A DNA stretch of 45,176 bases from RGIG3528 sp045629005 (GCA_045629005.1 JAZQQJ010000007.1:1-45176), one strand, 5' to 3'. Shown: positions 33,268 through 41,712, counted from the stretch's first letter. Notes: generated by a model from the sequence alone, not told the origin. Program-made: numbers and translations.

Positions 33268-33861
33268 TTACAGTTCAATCAATAAGGCCCTACACGGAGC
33301 TCCATCGCTTCCGCCCAGATTCAAAGGTGCTGCGTTTAAAAGATAAACACCTTCTTTAACCCCTGACAGACGTATTCCTTCAAGTAAAACAACTTCCTTT
33401 TTCAGAAGTTCATAATGAACCGCTGCCGGAGCGTTCAAAGGCCCGACCGTCTGCGATTCGTTGCCAATGAGGAGAATCCCTGCTTTTGCAAACACCTGTG
33501 CTGCTTCAAGGGTTACATACATATCTCCACCGATCAGAATACGTTTTGCAGCTTCTTCGTCTGCCTCTTTGGCTTTTTTAAGGATTGCCTCGGCCTTTAA
33601 AGCGTCCACCGGCCCTTCCAGAAAGGTGACAAAGCACTTTCCGACAAGTGCCTCCAGATTCAGCTCATCTATATGCTTTCCATCATCATAAAAATGATAA
33701 GGTGCATCCACATGCGTTCCGTTGTGGGCGCACATAGTCAGCCCTGTAAGATTGCAAATACTGCCGTCTTTAATTGTTTCAAGCACCTTTCTTTCCGGTC
33801 CGCTGTCTCCCGGAAAAACAGCACATGAAAAAACTTCCTGTGATATATCTGTTATTTTCAT
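33268..33861 (-). CDS. cyclase-family metal-dependent hydrolase (kynurenine-formamidase-like)
   Basis: The 197-residue protein contains HNGTHVDAPYHF, the HxGTHxDxPxHF metal-binding signature of the cyclase family (kynurenine formamidase KynB, isatin hydrolase, ActVI-like cyclases). GNESQTVGPLN follows in the substrate region, and the end has APCRALLIEL. Members hydrolyse amide or lactam bonds using Mn or Zn. No tryptophan-catabolism genes are nearby, so the substrate is open. AAGGAG lies upstream of the ATG. Confidence 0.9.
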   Translation of the reverse strand: MKITDISQEVFSCAVFPGDSGPERKVLETIKDGSICNLTGLTMCAHNGTHVDAPYHFYDDGKHIDELNLEALVGKCFVTFLEGPVDALKAEAILKKAKEADEEAAKRILIGGDMYVTLEAAQVFAKAGILLIGNESQTVGPLNAPAAVHYELLKKEVVLLEGIRLSGVKEGVYLLNAAPLNLGGSDGAPCRALLIEL

Positions 33862-33884
33862 AAGTTAACTCCTTACCTTCCGGA

Positions 33885-34109
33885 TTATTTAAACAATATT
33901 CCGCGGATAATAAGGCACACAGTTCCTATTACCGTTTGAATTGCTCCCACTATCAGATGAGTCGACATCATTTTACCCTGTTTTGCATATAATGAAGCGG
34001 AGCCGTCCATCGTATGGGCTTTGACATACATAAATAATAAGCCCAGCAAAAGAGTTAGCACACCCACCCCAATAATAATGATTCCAATGATTAATAACGC
34101 TTTTTTCAT
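33885..34109 (-). CDS. small membrane protein, 74 aa
   Basis: Two hydrophobic segments (LLIIGIIIIGVGVLTLLLGLLF and LIVGAIQTVIGTVCLIIRGI) flank a polar loop with AHTMDGSASLYAKQGKMM. GAGG precedes the ATG. It starts five bases after the DUF2442-HTH gene and is probably the third gene of that unit. No family recognised. Confidence 0.65.
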   Translation of the reverse strand: MKKALLIIGIIIIGVGVLTLLLGLLFMYVKAHTMDGSASLYAKQGKMMSTHLIVGAIQTVIGTVCLIIRGILFK

Positions 34110-34114
34110 TTACT

Positions 34115-34624
34115 TTACCTCACATTGTTTTTAGTTTCTGACTTGTCATGATTAGTTTTTATATCATCTAATTCAATAACTACTTTGAGTTTTGCATTCA
34201 TAGCTTCAGCAATTCTGTTCAAAGTATTTACAGACGGGTTTGCAACGCCCCTCTCAATTTTTGAAATATCAGATTGATCTATTCCGGTTAGTTCCGAAAG
34301 TTGTTTTTGAGATATTCCCGCTTTTGCCCTTGCAGAGGAAACTGCATAAGCGACACTAACATTATAAGGAATCTCAACCATTCTAACTGTAACTCCGTCC
34401 TCGTATATCGTTTCAGCTTCAATGTCTATATCGTCATTCCAAACAATGCCATATGCCCCCATCAATTTACCTGAAGTAAATAATCTTCTGTTTTTCAACG
34501 CCTCAAGCATAGGATACTTTGAAAACAGACAGGCAATATCATATTGTTTCACTTCACCGCTCTGGAATGTTAATTCCAATACGGTTCCATCTTTAAAAGT
34601 CAAATCGACAGCCTTATGAAACAT
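34115..34624 (-). CDS. DUF2442-HTH fusion protein (antitoxin-like)
   Basis: The 169-residue protein has an N-terminal DUF2442 domain (about 1-85, with FHKAVDLTFKDGTVLELTF, YPMLEALKNRRLF and YGIVWNDDIDI). A C-terminal Cro/CI-type HTH follows (AKAGISQKQLSELTGIDQSD, ISKIERGVANPSVNTLNRIA). Proteins of this type are paired with DUF4160 and proposed to be antitoxin/autorepressor components. The start lies one base after the DUF4160 stop with no good ribosome site, so translation is probably coupled. It is the candidate binder of the palindrome in the promoter. Confidence 0.88.
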   Translation of the reverse strand: MFHKAVDLTFKDGTVLELTFQSGEVKQYDIACLFSKYPMLEALKNRRLFTSGKLMGAYGIVWNDDIDIEAETIYEDGVTVRMVEIPYNVSVAYAVSSARAKAGISQKQLSELTGIDQSDISKIERGVANPSVNTLNRIAEAMNAKLKVVIELDDIKTNHDKSETKNNVR

Positions 34625-34625
34625 A

Positions 34626-34880
34626 TTAATTTAGTGGTGGAAGCTTGATGTATTTCTCGGTCTCCCACATTTCCTCCAATTCTTTTTGATATTTTAGTAC
34701 AAATTCTTTTACCATCACCTGCGCCTTAATTGGAAATTCTCCTTCCATTATTTCACCGTTGGCAATCAGAAAAGGAGCATCAAAATCCTGAGTAATTGCA
34801 TGAATATGTGGCGGATTATGTTCTTTATTCCTTAAATACATTACAATAATAATACCATGAAAATGACTAATTGTCGGCAT
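34626..34880 (-). CDS. DUF4160 protein (putative toxin partner)
   Basis: The start is at MPTISHFHG (34880), with GGAGGG about eleven bases upstream; the earlier ATG at 34901 lies within the leader. The 84-residue protein shows the DUF4160 signature: MPTISHFHGIIIVMYLRN then NPPHIHAI. Members are small and usually next to DUF2442 genes, as here, in predicted toxin-antitoxin modules. Toxicity is inferred from that pairing and has not been shown for this protein. Confidence 0.85.
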   Translation of the reverse strand: MPTISHFHGIIIVMYLRNKEHNPPHIHAITQDFDAPFLIANGEIMEGEFPIKAQVMVKEFVLKYQKELEEMWETEKYIKLPPLN

Positions 34881-34905
34881 ATATACGTCCCTCCCACCCA
34901 TCTAT

Positions 34906-34934
34906 ATTATAAGGGATATATCCCATAAAATCAA
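34906..34934 (-). promoter_or_regulatory. DUF4160/DUF2442 promoter with palindromic operator in the spacer
   Basis: On the minus strand TTGATT (34929-34934) and TATAAT (34906-34911) are 17 bases apart. The spacer holds the perfect 12-bp palindrome GGGATATATCCC (34913-34924). A repressor bound there would sit between both boxes; the HTH of the downstream protein is the obvious candidate. Confidence 0.8.
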
Positions 34935-34998
34935 TGTGGTATTTCTATTGTGAGTTATTCAATAGTATGCTTATCGATAATAACTCTATAAATCACAA

Positions 34999-35032
34999 AA
35001 TCTCCCCCGCTACCACTGCGGCAGGGAAGATT
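34999..35032 (-). terminator. imperfect terminator-like hairpin after the GNAT gene
   Basis: AATCT, CCC and CCGC pair with GCGG, GGG and AGATT through two small bulges around a 7-base loop. TTTTG follows on the minus strand. It is a modest terminator candidate between the GNAT gene and the DUF4160 promoter. Confidence 0.45.
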
Positions 35033-35068
35033 ATTTAAACAAATAAAAGGCGTACAGGACTTATAATT

Positions 35069-35176
35069 TTATGCGTTACACTTCATAAAGCCACAGCATT
35101 CAATCTCCGAAAGCTCAGAAAAGCCAAGGGATTTGTAAAAGGCCACGGTTTTAGGCGTATCATCCGTTGTTGTCCT
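35069..35176 (-). pseudogene. C-terminal remnant of a second GNAT acetyltransferase
   Basis: In the frame offset by one from the intact GNAT gene, 35 codons read TTTDDTPKTVAFYKSLGFSE, continue with CCGFMKC and end at a TAA. KTVAFYKSLGF is the typical C-terminal GNAT motif (AVAFYxxLGF). An in-frame TAA precedes it, so nothing intact is left. It overlaps the unusual C-terminal tail of the intact GNAT gene, which reads the same DNA in the wrong frame. Confidence 0.7.
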
Positions 35177-35691
35177 TTACTTTCCACAATAGGTTCCTCT
35201 GTTTTGTAATAAACCAAATCCCGTTCTATGCCCATATATGTTAGTTCTTTCTCATTTACATGGCTGAATGTCATTCCGCACTTTTCCATAACGTGCTTTG
35301 ATGATGTGTTTTCAGGGAAGAACGACGCGTACACGGTTTTCATGCCCGCACTTGTGAAATAGTAGTTGAGCATGCTTCGAACAGCCTCTGTCGCATAGCC
35401 TTTTCCCCAATATCTGCTGCCCAGGCCGTACCCGATTTCGAGCGATTTTTTCTCTTTGTCAACATCGCATTCCACAAAAATGCCAATCAGTTTCATTGAA
35501 GCTTTTTCTCTGATAGCGAAGATGTCATCTCTTCCGATATAATTTGAAAAATCAAACGATTCCAAATTTTCCTGATACGTACAAATAAAGGTTTTCAACA
35601 CCTCTTTATCGTGAGAGATGTTTATAAAATAATCTTCTTTATCTTCAGGATTTATATCGTCAATAATCATTCTTTCAGTTTCCACAAACAT
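35083..35691 (-). CDS. GNAT-family N-acetyltransferase (RimJ-like), with foreign C-terminal tail
   Basis: The 202-residue protein begins with VETERMIIDDINPEDKEDYF. The acetyl-CoA-binding motif YGLGSRYWGKGYATEAVRSM and SSKHVMEKCGMTFSHV are as in RimJ/RimL-type enzymes. The normal domain probably ends near residue 172 (RDLVYYKTEEP). The last 30 residues read, in a shifted frame, through a decayed GNAT C-terminus and look like random extension. GGGGAC lies upstream of the ATG. The substrate may be a protein N-terminus or an amine; unknown. Confidence 0.85.
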   Translation of the reverse strand: MFVETERMIIDDINPEDKEDYFINISHDKEVLKTFICTYQENLESFDFSNYIGRDDIFAIREKASMKLIGIFVECDVDKEKKSLEIGYGLGSRYWGKGYATEAVRSMLNYYFTSAGMKTVYASFFPENTSSKHVMEKCGMTFSHVNEKELTYMGIERDLVYYKTEEPIVESKGQQRMIRLKPWPFTNPLAFLSFRRLNAVAL

Positions 35692-35836
35692 AAATCGTCC
35701 CCTTTGTGCTCTGCTTTTAACAGATTATAGCAAATCGCTCCGTTTTATTCCATATTTCTACATCATAATGTGGAGATTAGTTTCCGGGCAGGCTGCACGA
35801 ATTAGTTTGCCATTCGTGAAAGAAAAGCAAAAAAAT

Positions 35837-35868
35837 CCCGTAACATGGGCTTATGCCACGATTACGGG
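35837..35868 (-). terminator. terminator of the FIST kinase gene
   Basis: CCCGTAA (35837-35843) pairs with TTACGGG (35862-35868), extended by flanking A:T pairs. The minus strand continues with ATTTTTTTGC. It lies about 20 bases past the kinase stop codon. Confidence 0.8.
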
Positions 35869-35885
35869 GTTTTATAGGTTGCTTT

Positions 35886-38771
35886 TCAGAGCAGTTCGGA
35901 CATTGTTGAGAACAGTTCCTGAACATTTATGGGTTTTGCGACATGTGCATTCATGCCTGCTTTTATTGATGCTTCTTTGTCTTCCGCAAATGCATTTGCA
36001 GAAAGTGCAATAATAGGCAGCTTTCCGTCGGGATACATTTCCCTTATTGCTTTGGCAGCCTCATATCCGTTCATAACAGGCATCTGAATATCCATCAAAA
36101 TGCAGTCATAGTAGTCAGAGCCCATGTTCTTAAGCATCTGAACAGCTTCTGAGCCGTCAACGGCTTCTTCCGTGACCATTCCTTCCGATTGAAGAATCTC
36201 AACTGCAATCTCGCGATTAAGAACGTTATCCTCAACCACAAGTATTTTCTTGCCGTTAAAATCAATCTTACGTGGTTCTTTGGGTTCTTCCGTTTTTCCG
36301 CCGGCTGATTTTGCTTCAGCTTTTGCCTTACTGTTGCTTTCAGGATGTTTCTCGATTTTGTTTTCAACCTTGATTACACCGCTCTGAAGCTTGAACGGAA
36401 GTGTAACGGTAAACGTAGTTCCTTCTCCGACTTTACTCTTACACTCGATAGTACCGTTCATAATATCAACGAATGATTTACAAACGGCCATTCCAAGCCC
36501 TGTGCCCTGGATGCCTGTTACCGTTGCATTGTTTTCTCTTGAAAACTGTTCGAAAACATGCTTTTGGAATTCTTCGGACATTCCGAATCCGTTATCCTCA
36601 AATGTATAGCGGTACAGTCCGTATCCGCGGTGCTTTCCTTTAATCTGTTCACATTTTACGTTAACGAAACCACCGTCCTGGGTATACTTTATTGCATTTG
36701 AAATGATGTTTACAAATACTCTTGCGCAACGTGTAAAATCGCAATAAATGTACCTGTCTTTTATTTCTCCGTATTCGAATTTCAGCTGAATATCTTTGGA
36801 CTGGGCCATTACAAGCATTGTGCTTTCAATGCTGTCAAAGCTGGAATATACATCACCGGGCTTTTGGTCGACGACAGCCTTACCGGATTCAATTCGGCTT
36901 ACTTCGAGAACATTGTTAATCAGAGACAGAAGCAAATCGCCCGAACTTTGAATCTTACCAAGGCAGTCAAGAAGCTTTTCCTTGTCCTCGCTGTACTTCA
37001 TTGCCATGTTTGTAAAGCCGAGTATCGCATTCATCGGAGTTCTGATATCGTGCGACATATTGAACAGGAATTCGGTCTTCGCATGGTTTGCACTGTCTGC
37101 CATGATTAGTGCATCCTGAAGCTGTTTCTGCGTCTGTATCTGTTCTTCAATCTGATCGGTAATATTGATATGTACGCCGAAGAATTCGCCTTCACCCTTT
37201 TCATCACGTACAATCTGACCTGCGGAATGGAACCAGTGATATTCACCGTTTTTGTCAATCATACGATACGTTACATCATAAGGGGTATTGCATGAATGGT
37301 CCACAATTGTCTTTTTAAGGGAGTTTATTGTGTTTTCCTTGTCATCCTGATGAATATGATTTACCCATTCAGAGATAACGTCGTCACCTTCAAAATCGAA
37401 ATTGACAATTCTCTTTACTTCGTCAGAAAGCGTAATGTCAACAATCTTGTCATTTGTATCAGCACGGAATGACCATCCTCCGGAATGGATGATGTTGTGT
37501 AAAACATCGTTTCTACGCTTCTCTTCCTGTGCAACTTCGAGTGCTTCCTTCTGTTCATCAGCAACAACCTGCAGGAAATATGTAATTCTTGAAAGAAGAC
37601 TCTTATCATTCTTTTCCGGTTTCGGAATCTGCTTTACAGCCATATCACTTCCGTCACCTTCTCTGAAGCCTATTGTAACAAGCGTCTGGTTGAGGACACG
37701 GATTTTCTTACCGAAACGGAGGATTTCACCACCGGTATAGAAGCCGTTAATCGGTGCGATTTCCTGAAGAGCTACCGTTTCCTTATGTATTTCGTCGTCT
37801 CCCCAGAAAATACGTCTTGCAGTACAAGAGAATGCCTTTAGCACCTGAGGCTTAAAGGCAGCAATTTCCGTCGATTTTGCAAGAAGGCTTCTGAGAATTG
37901 TATTTTTATCACCATAAGCGATGCGCACAAGCGACTTCTCGGGAACTTTTGCGAACATAACCATTGAATCATCAGGTAAAAATGCCTGTGAACTTCTGAT
38001 GAATTCCGTATTGTCTTCCACCAGCATGAGAGGGAAAATAAGATTTCCTTTATCACCCTCATCCGGTCCGAGATATTTTTCAAAAACCTTTTTTGTCGGT
38101 ATGCCGTCGATCTCACTGATTATGTTCCCTGTGCTCTTGGTAATCTGCATAAGCTTACCAAGGCCTTTCCAGCCAAGGACATAATTCGAGGAAAGATTCA
38201 GATTTTCTCCGTAATACAAAATGGCAACCATTCCAACCATCGTAATGGGATGCCCCTTTGCCATTATTCCGGCCATCTGCGTCTCATCCTGATTATTAAC
38301 ACTCACGCCGCCAAAAACGAGAATATCTTCAGAGATATCAGGAACGCTGTTGTCAATTTCGAAAGCAATGTTATATGCAATTGACGGAAGTATTTCAACA
38401 GCGCGAAGTCCTTTTTCTTTTTTGCAGACTTTCCACAAATCATCAAGCTGCCAAAGGTCTGAACCTTCTTCAAACCAGAGCATCTTCATTTTTGTATCCG
38501 CATCCTCGAATATATCAAGGGTAACGGTAATCTCGTATGTAAGTTTTCCTTTTTGAATGCTGCCTGCAGCCTCATTGCCATAATAGATTGAATCCGGGAA
38601 CATTTCATCGATGCAATCCGTTACATGAGGTATTGTCTCTCTTGCTTCAGGTACCCAGACAATATAAAAGCCGGCACTGAAGCATGGCAATGCCTGACAC
38701 TCTTTTTTAATATTCAAGAGTTGGGTTTTAAAGCTTTTGGAGTCCTTATAAACGAGTTGATAAGACTTCAT
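35886..38771 (-). CDS. FIST-domain hybrid histidine kinase (FIST, PAS, HisKA, HATPase, REC)
   Basis: The 961-residue protein has no membrane segment. Residues about 30-370 form FIST_N/FIST_C sensory domains (GNEAAGSIQKGKL, ILVFGGVSVNN, VPEKSLVRIAYG, GFYTGGEILRFG). A PAS_3 domain follows (about 440-545; DVTYRMIDKNGEYHWFHSAG), then the HisKA helix FLFNMSHDIRTPMNAILGF. The ATPase is next (INNVLEVSRIESGK, NIISNAIKYTQDGG, FEDNGFGMSEEF, GTGLGMAVCKSFV), and last a C-terminal receiver (ILVVEDNVLN, DCILMDIQMPVMNG, AHVAKPINV). FIST domains are thought to bind small ligands such as amino acids. It is monocistronic, with an ACGGAGGA ribosome site and its own terminator. Confidence 0.93.
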   Translation of the reverse strand: MKSYQLVYKDSKSFKTQLLNIKKECQALPCFSAGFYIVWVPEARETIPHVTDCIDEMFPDSIYYGNEAAGSIQKGKLTYEITVTLDIFEDADTKMKMLWFEEGSDLWQLDDLWKVCKKEKGLRAVEILPSIAYNIAFEIDNSVPDISEDILVFGGVSVNNQDETQMAGIMAKGHPITMVGMVAILYYGENLNLSSNYVLGWKGLGKLMQITKSTGNIISEIDGIPTKKVFEKYLGPDEGDKGNLIFPLMLVEDNTEFIRSSQAFLPDDSMVMFAKVPEKSLVRIAYGDKNTILRSLLAKSTEIAAFKPQVLKAFSCTARRIFWGDDEIHKETVALQEIAPINGFYTGGEILRFGKKIRVLNQTLVTIGFREGDGSDMAVKQIPKPEKNDKSLLSRITYFLQVVADEQKEALEVAQEEKRRNDVLHNIIHSGGWSFRADTNDKIVDITLSDEVKRIVNFDFEGDDVISEWVNHIHQDDKENTINSLKKTIVDHSCNTPYDVTYRMIDKNGEYHWFHSAGQIVRDEKGEGEFFGVHINITDQIEEQIQTQKQLQDALIMADSANHAKTEFLFNMSHDIRTPMNAILGFTNMAMKYSEDKEKLLDCLGKIQSSGDLLLSLINNVLEVSRIESGKAVVDQKPGDVYSSFDSIESTMLVMAQSKDIQLKFEYGEIKDRYIYCDFTRCARVFVNIISNAIKYTQDGGFVNVKCEQIKGKHRGYGLYRYTFEDNGFGMSEEFQKHVFEQFSRENNATVTGIQGTGLGMAVCKSFVDIMNGTIECKSKVGEGTTFTVTLPFKLQSGVIKVENKIEKHPESNSKAKAEAKSAGGKTEEPKEPRKIDFNGKKILVVEDNVLNREIAVEILQSEGMVTEEAVDGSEAVQMLKNMGSDYYDCILMDIQMPVMNGYEAAKAIREMYPDGKLPIIALSANAFAEDKEASIKAGMNAHVAKPINVQELFSTMSELL

Positions 38772-38837
38772 CTTCTTCCTCCGTATTAATCCTCATTTTA
38801 TGCATTTGCCCGAAAATAAGGATGTCAATAAAAAAGC

Positions 38838-38857
38838 GTTGCAGAATAATCCGCAAC
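38838..38857. terminator. bidirectional terminator-like hairpin
   Basis: GTTGC (38838-38842) pairs with GCAAC (38853-38857), flanked by AAAAAA on the left and TTTTTT on the right after short GC steps. It lies between the FIST kinase start and the esterase gene. Confidence 0.5.
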
Positions 38858-38944
38858 CCCCTTTTTTTACTCAAATGTCCCCACATCGGTTATACAACAA
38901 AAGTGCATAATAAATCAAATTAAACTTTCCGAAAGAAAAAGTGA

Positions 38945-38966
38945 AGGGTATCAAAACTGATACCCT
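38945..38966 (-). terminator. terminator of the esterase gene
   Basis: AGGGTATC (38945-38952) pairs perfectly with GATACCCT (38959-38966) around six bases. CACTTTTTCTTT follows on the minus strand, about 20 bases after the esterase stop codon. Confidence 0.7.
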
Positions 38967-38984
38967 CATTTCTAACCAAAGTAT

Positions 38985-40574
38985 TTATTTTGAAAACTTT
39001 GATATAAACTTCCATGCTTCTTCGCATGAATGATGACGGCATTCATGCACCTGTCCGCTTACGCTTGCGAAAGCAGTTCTGCATATTCCGTCCTCGCTGT
39101 CATAATAGTGAATCTTGAGATTGCTTCCTCTGGAATCGTCATGTATTACTTCAACCCTGTCACCTGCAATGCCCCAAATAGGGTCGGCCCATTTGTCTTT
39201 ATCCGCAAAGGAAATGTCAAACTTTGTCTTTAACCTGTTCACCTTGGCAACGTACTGTATTCTCTCCAGGCCGTCTTCGCTTCTGAAAGGCAATTCTGTA
39301 ACGAAAGAGCACTCTCCGCCGGAATAGAACAACGGAACCGGAACATCCGTATTAAGCCTTCCGCTGCCCGATTGTGCCATGAAATTATTTTTAACGGGGA
39401 ACATTGCACTAACCGGTGCCAGTCCTGCAAAAATCTCCGGATATTCCTGATACATTTCCCAGGTTTTGCCACTTCCCATTGAAAAGCCTGATGCATAAAT
39501 ACGCTTTTCGTCAATATTGTATTTCTTCTTCAGGTTTTCTATTACCTCTGCCACCTCTGTAGCAGGGATATACTGGTGATTTTCCAATGAGACAAAGAGG
39601 AAACCGTAACGATGACAAATTTCCCACCATTCAGCAACATAAGTAAGATACATTGAGGAATCGCCGCCGCCATGGAAGCCTACGAGAAGCGGAACAGGGC
39701 CATCTTTGAAAAGGTCATTGTTGTAATATGCAAAATAGCCGATTTTGTGTGTAGGTGTTTTAATCGTTCTGTTGTCAGCAGAAGTTTTAACCTCTGTACA
39801 GCCTGCCTCTTCAGTCATGTTAAGGCTTTCAAAATCCGGATCCAGCTGCTGGACGCCGCACCACATTTTAAACATACGGACAAAGTTTTTAAAATCTTCT
39901 TTATAATCAGCTTTGTCCTTTATAAGCACATACTGACTATCCGCAAATGCAGCATTAATCTCATCAGAGTTTCCAACGCTTATAACAGCAATGTCTTTAC
40001 GTTCAACCTTTGGGATAACACTAAGTCTCTCCATGGAGCACATTGCGGGAGTAATCTCACCTGGGCCCCAAAGATATAAGCCATCAATCTTCTTGAGGAG
40101 CTTGTCGGCAACGTAGTCAGCAGATTCTCCGTAGCTGTAGATATCAGCACGATAAATTGCGCCTCGTATTGAATAGCCCATGAATTCCTGTTTAAAGAAG
40201 TCTGTATATTCGGTAATGCCGTCTCTGTATTCGGGCGTCATTTTTACCTGCTCAATAATTGCGGCATACAACCTTTCAGTTGCATTTTTCCATCCGCCGT
40301 CGCACTTGGGATAAACAAACAAAACCGATGAATCATAGGCGGAGGCAATTTCCGCAAAACCATTGTTATTAGCAAAAGCAACAGCCTCATCCTTACTTTG
40401 GCGTGTCTCTTCGAAGATTAATAGTAGCGGCTGTTTAAATGTATAATTGTTTACTGTCCCGTCGATTGTTGTAGCAGGAATATACGCTTTCAAATAGAAT
40501 TCATCATATTCGTGTTCCCAATACTTTCCACCATCACCAAGAGCCATTACCTCCGGTCTTTCCATAATTGCCAT
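38985..40574 (-). CDS. alpha/beta-hydrolase, PHB-depolymerase/LpqC-like esterase
   Basis: The start is at MAIMERPEV (40574), with GGAGG eight bases before; the longer frame begins at a TTG. Of the 529 residues, about 290-520 form an alpha/beta-hydrolase: LLVGFHGGGDS (oxyanion HGGG), then RIYASGFSMGSGKTWEMYQE with the nucleophile Ser in GFSMG, a late Asp region and the C-terminal HECRHHS histidines. The first 280 residues form a divergent half with ASAYDSSVLFVYPKCDGGWK and DGLYLWGPGEITP, so it may be an internally duplicated hydrolase. There is no signal peptide. The ester substrate is not evident. Confidence 0.85.
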   Translation of the reverse strand: MAIMERPEVMALGDGGKYWEHEYDEFYLKAYIPATTIDGTVNNYTFKQPLLLIFEETRQSKDEAVAFANNNGFAEIASAYDSSVLFVYPKCDGGWKNATERLYAAIIEQVKMTPEYRDGITEYTDFFKQEFMGYSIRGAIYRADIYSYGESADYVADKLLKKIDGLYLWGPGEITPAMCSMERLSVIPKVERKDIAVISVGNSDEINAAFADSQYVLIKDKADYKEDFKNFVRMFKMWCGVQQLDPDFESLNMTEEAGCTEVKTSADNRTIKTPTHKIGYFAYYNNDLFKDGPVPLLVGFHGGGDSSMYLTYVAEWWEICHRYGFLFVSLENHQYIPATEVAEVIENLKKKYNIDEKRIYASGFSMGSGKTWEMYQEYPEIFAGLAPVSAMFPVKNNFMAQSGSGRLNTDVPVPLFYSGGECSFVTELPFRSEDGLERIQYVAKVNRLKTKFDISFADKDKWADPIWGIAGDRVEVIHDDSRGSNLKIHYYDSEDGICRTAFASVSGQVHECRHHSCEEAWKFISKFSK

Positions 40575-40642
40575 TTTCAAATCCTCCTTTATTTTATGCG
40601 TTGAAATACATGCTATAATTCCCTTCTACTGTTATACCTTAC

Positions 40643-41005
40643 CTATGCAGGTGTGCCGACTTCAATAAGATTACCATCCAAATCATAAAACCTTATTACT
40701 TTCTGCCCCCAGCTGTGCGTCATGAGTTTATTCACGTACTCAGTCCCGGGGTATAATGTTTCAAGCTTCTCAATAAATTGTTCTATATTTCTTTCTTCAA
40801 AATACAACTCACCATGATTATTCTTAGAAACTATATCTTTCTCTAAAAACTGTTTCCAGTATTTTTCTTCCTGAAGTACAAGTCCCTCTGTCAAAATCAT
40901 GTTTCCATCATTATCAAGAATCATATCGAGCCCAAAAAGATCATGGTAATACTTTTTGGATGCCTCTATATCTTTTACTACAATCAGCACATTTCTTAGT
41001 TTCAT
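40643..41005 (-). CDS. VOC / glyoxalase-bleomycin-resistance family protein
   Basis: The start is at MKLRNVLIVV (41005), with GAAGGA upstream; the longer frame to 41023 has no site. The 120-residue protein has paired beta-alpha-beta-beta-beta modules typical of the vicinal oxygen chelate fold: VVKDIEASKKYYHDLFGLDM, GELYFEERNIEQFIEKLE and VIRFYDLDGNLIEVG. The metal Glu of the last strand (IEVG) is present. The activity (glyoxalase-like, dioxygenase or binding protein) cannot be set by eye. Confidence 0.9.
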   Translation of the reverse strand: MKLRNVLIVVKDIEASKKYYHDLFGLDMILDNDGNMILTEGLVLQEEKYWKQFLEKDIVSKNNHGELYFEERNIEQFIEKLETLYPGTEYVNKLMTHSWGQKVIRFYDLDGNLIEVGTPA

Positions 41006-41279
41006 AGCGTATATCCTTCCCAAAATTTAACATATTAGATTGATTAAAGCAATTATGATTCTTTTCGTTTCAATCCAATCATAGCCTAAGCCATATTTAT
41101 TTACAAGTTCTTGAATAATTATCGTAAACTACATCTGTCTTTTTTCATCCTTACTGTTCCAATCCTTTCTCAAATTTTAAGAAGGCTTTCATTTTTCAGC
41201 ATTCACATTTTTGTTATAATGAGCAGAGAAACTATTGTCGTATTTTTTTAGATAATAATTAATTATATGGAGGTTTAAC

Positions 41280-41597
41280 ATGAAGAAAAAATGTGTCTTT
41301 TTATTCTCTACCATTCTTTGCATCGCAGTTTTTAAGCGGTTGCAATGAGAATAAAAACACAAGTAGTCCTGCTCCCGTACAACAGCCGACACAGCATCTC
41401 AAAGTGACGGAATATGTATTCAGTGCCATGGAGCCGGAAAAACACCTTGTAACAGGTGCCAGGATGGCTCAGGATATGTAGTATGTTATGACTGCAAGGG
41501 CGCCGGAAAGTTAGGCGGTCTGCCCTGCAATCACTGCGGCGGAACCCTTTGGGGAATCTGTAATCGCTGTAACGGTGCAGGCGTAACCGGGAACTAA
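41280..41597 (+). pseudogene. frameshifted lipoprotein with DnaJ-type CxxC repeats
   Basis: GGAGG precedes the ATG at 41280. Frame 1 reads MKKKCVFLFSTILCIAVF and then hits a stop. One base fewer in the T-run near 41329-41335 would give the lipobox VLSGC, and the next frame reads SGCNENKNTSSPAPVQQPT. Near 41370-41400 the original frame must resume, reading DGICIQCHGAGKTPCNRC, then VCYDCKGAG and later CNRCNGAGVTGN to a stop at 41597. The two shifts cancel. The finger motifs match those in the adjacent minus-strand lipoprotein. A sequencing error is possible but needs two events. Confidence 0.75.
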
Positions 41598-41616
41598 AAG
41601 CACATGGTTTTTAAGC

Positions 41617-41647
41617 AGGATTCGAGCATCACTCGAATCCTTTTTTT
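41617..41647 (+). terminator. terminator of the broken lipoprotein gene
   Basis: AGGATTCGAG (41617-41626) pairs perfectly with CTCGAATCCT (41632-41641) around five bases. A run of seven T begins within the stem end. It is a strong plus-strand terminator. Confidence 0.9.
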
Positions 41648-41712
41648 AATATGATAAATCCTTGCCTTTCACAAAGCATTCGCCCCGGACACACTAAAAC
41701 AAAAGCAAAAAA

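Noticed and set aside
41189..41392. A 67-aa minus-strand frame opposite the broken lipoprotein
   Set aside because: It has no ribosome site, and the plus strand carries a clear signal peptide and finger motifs there.
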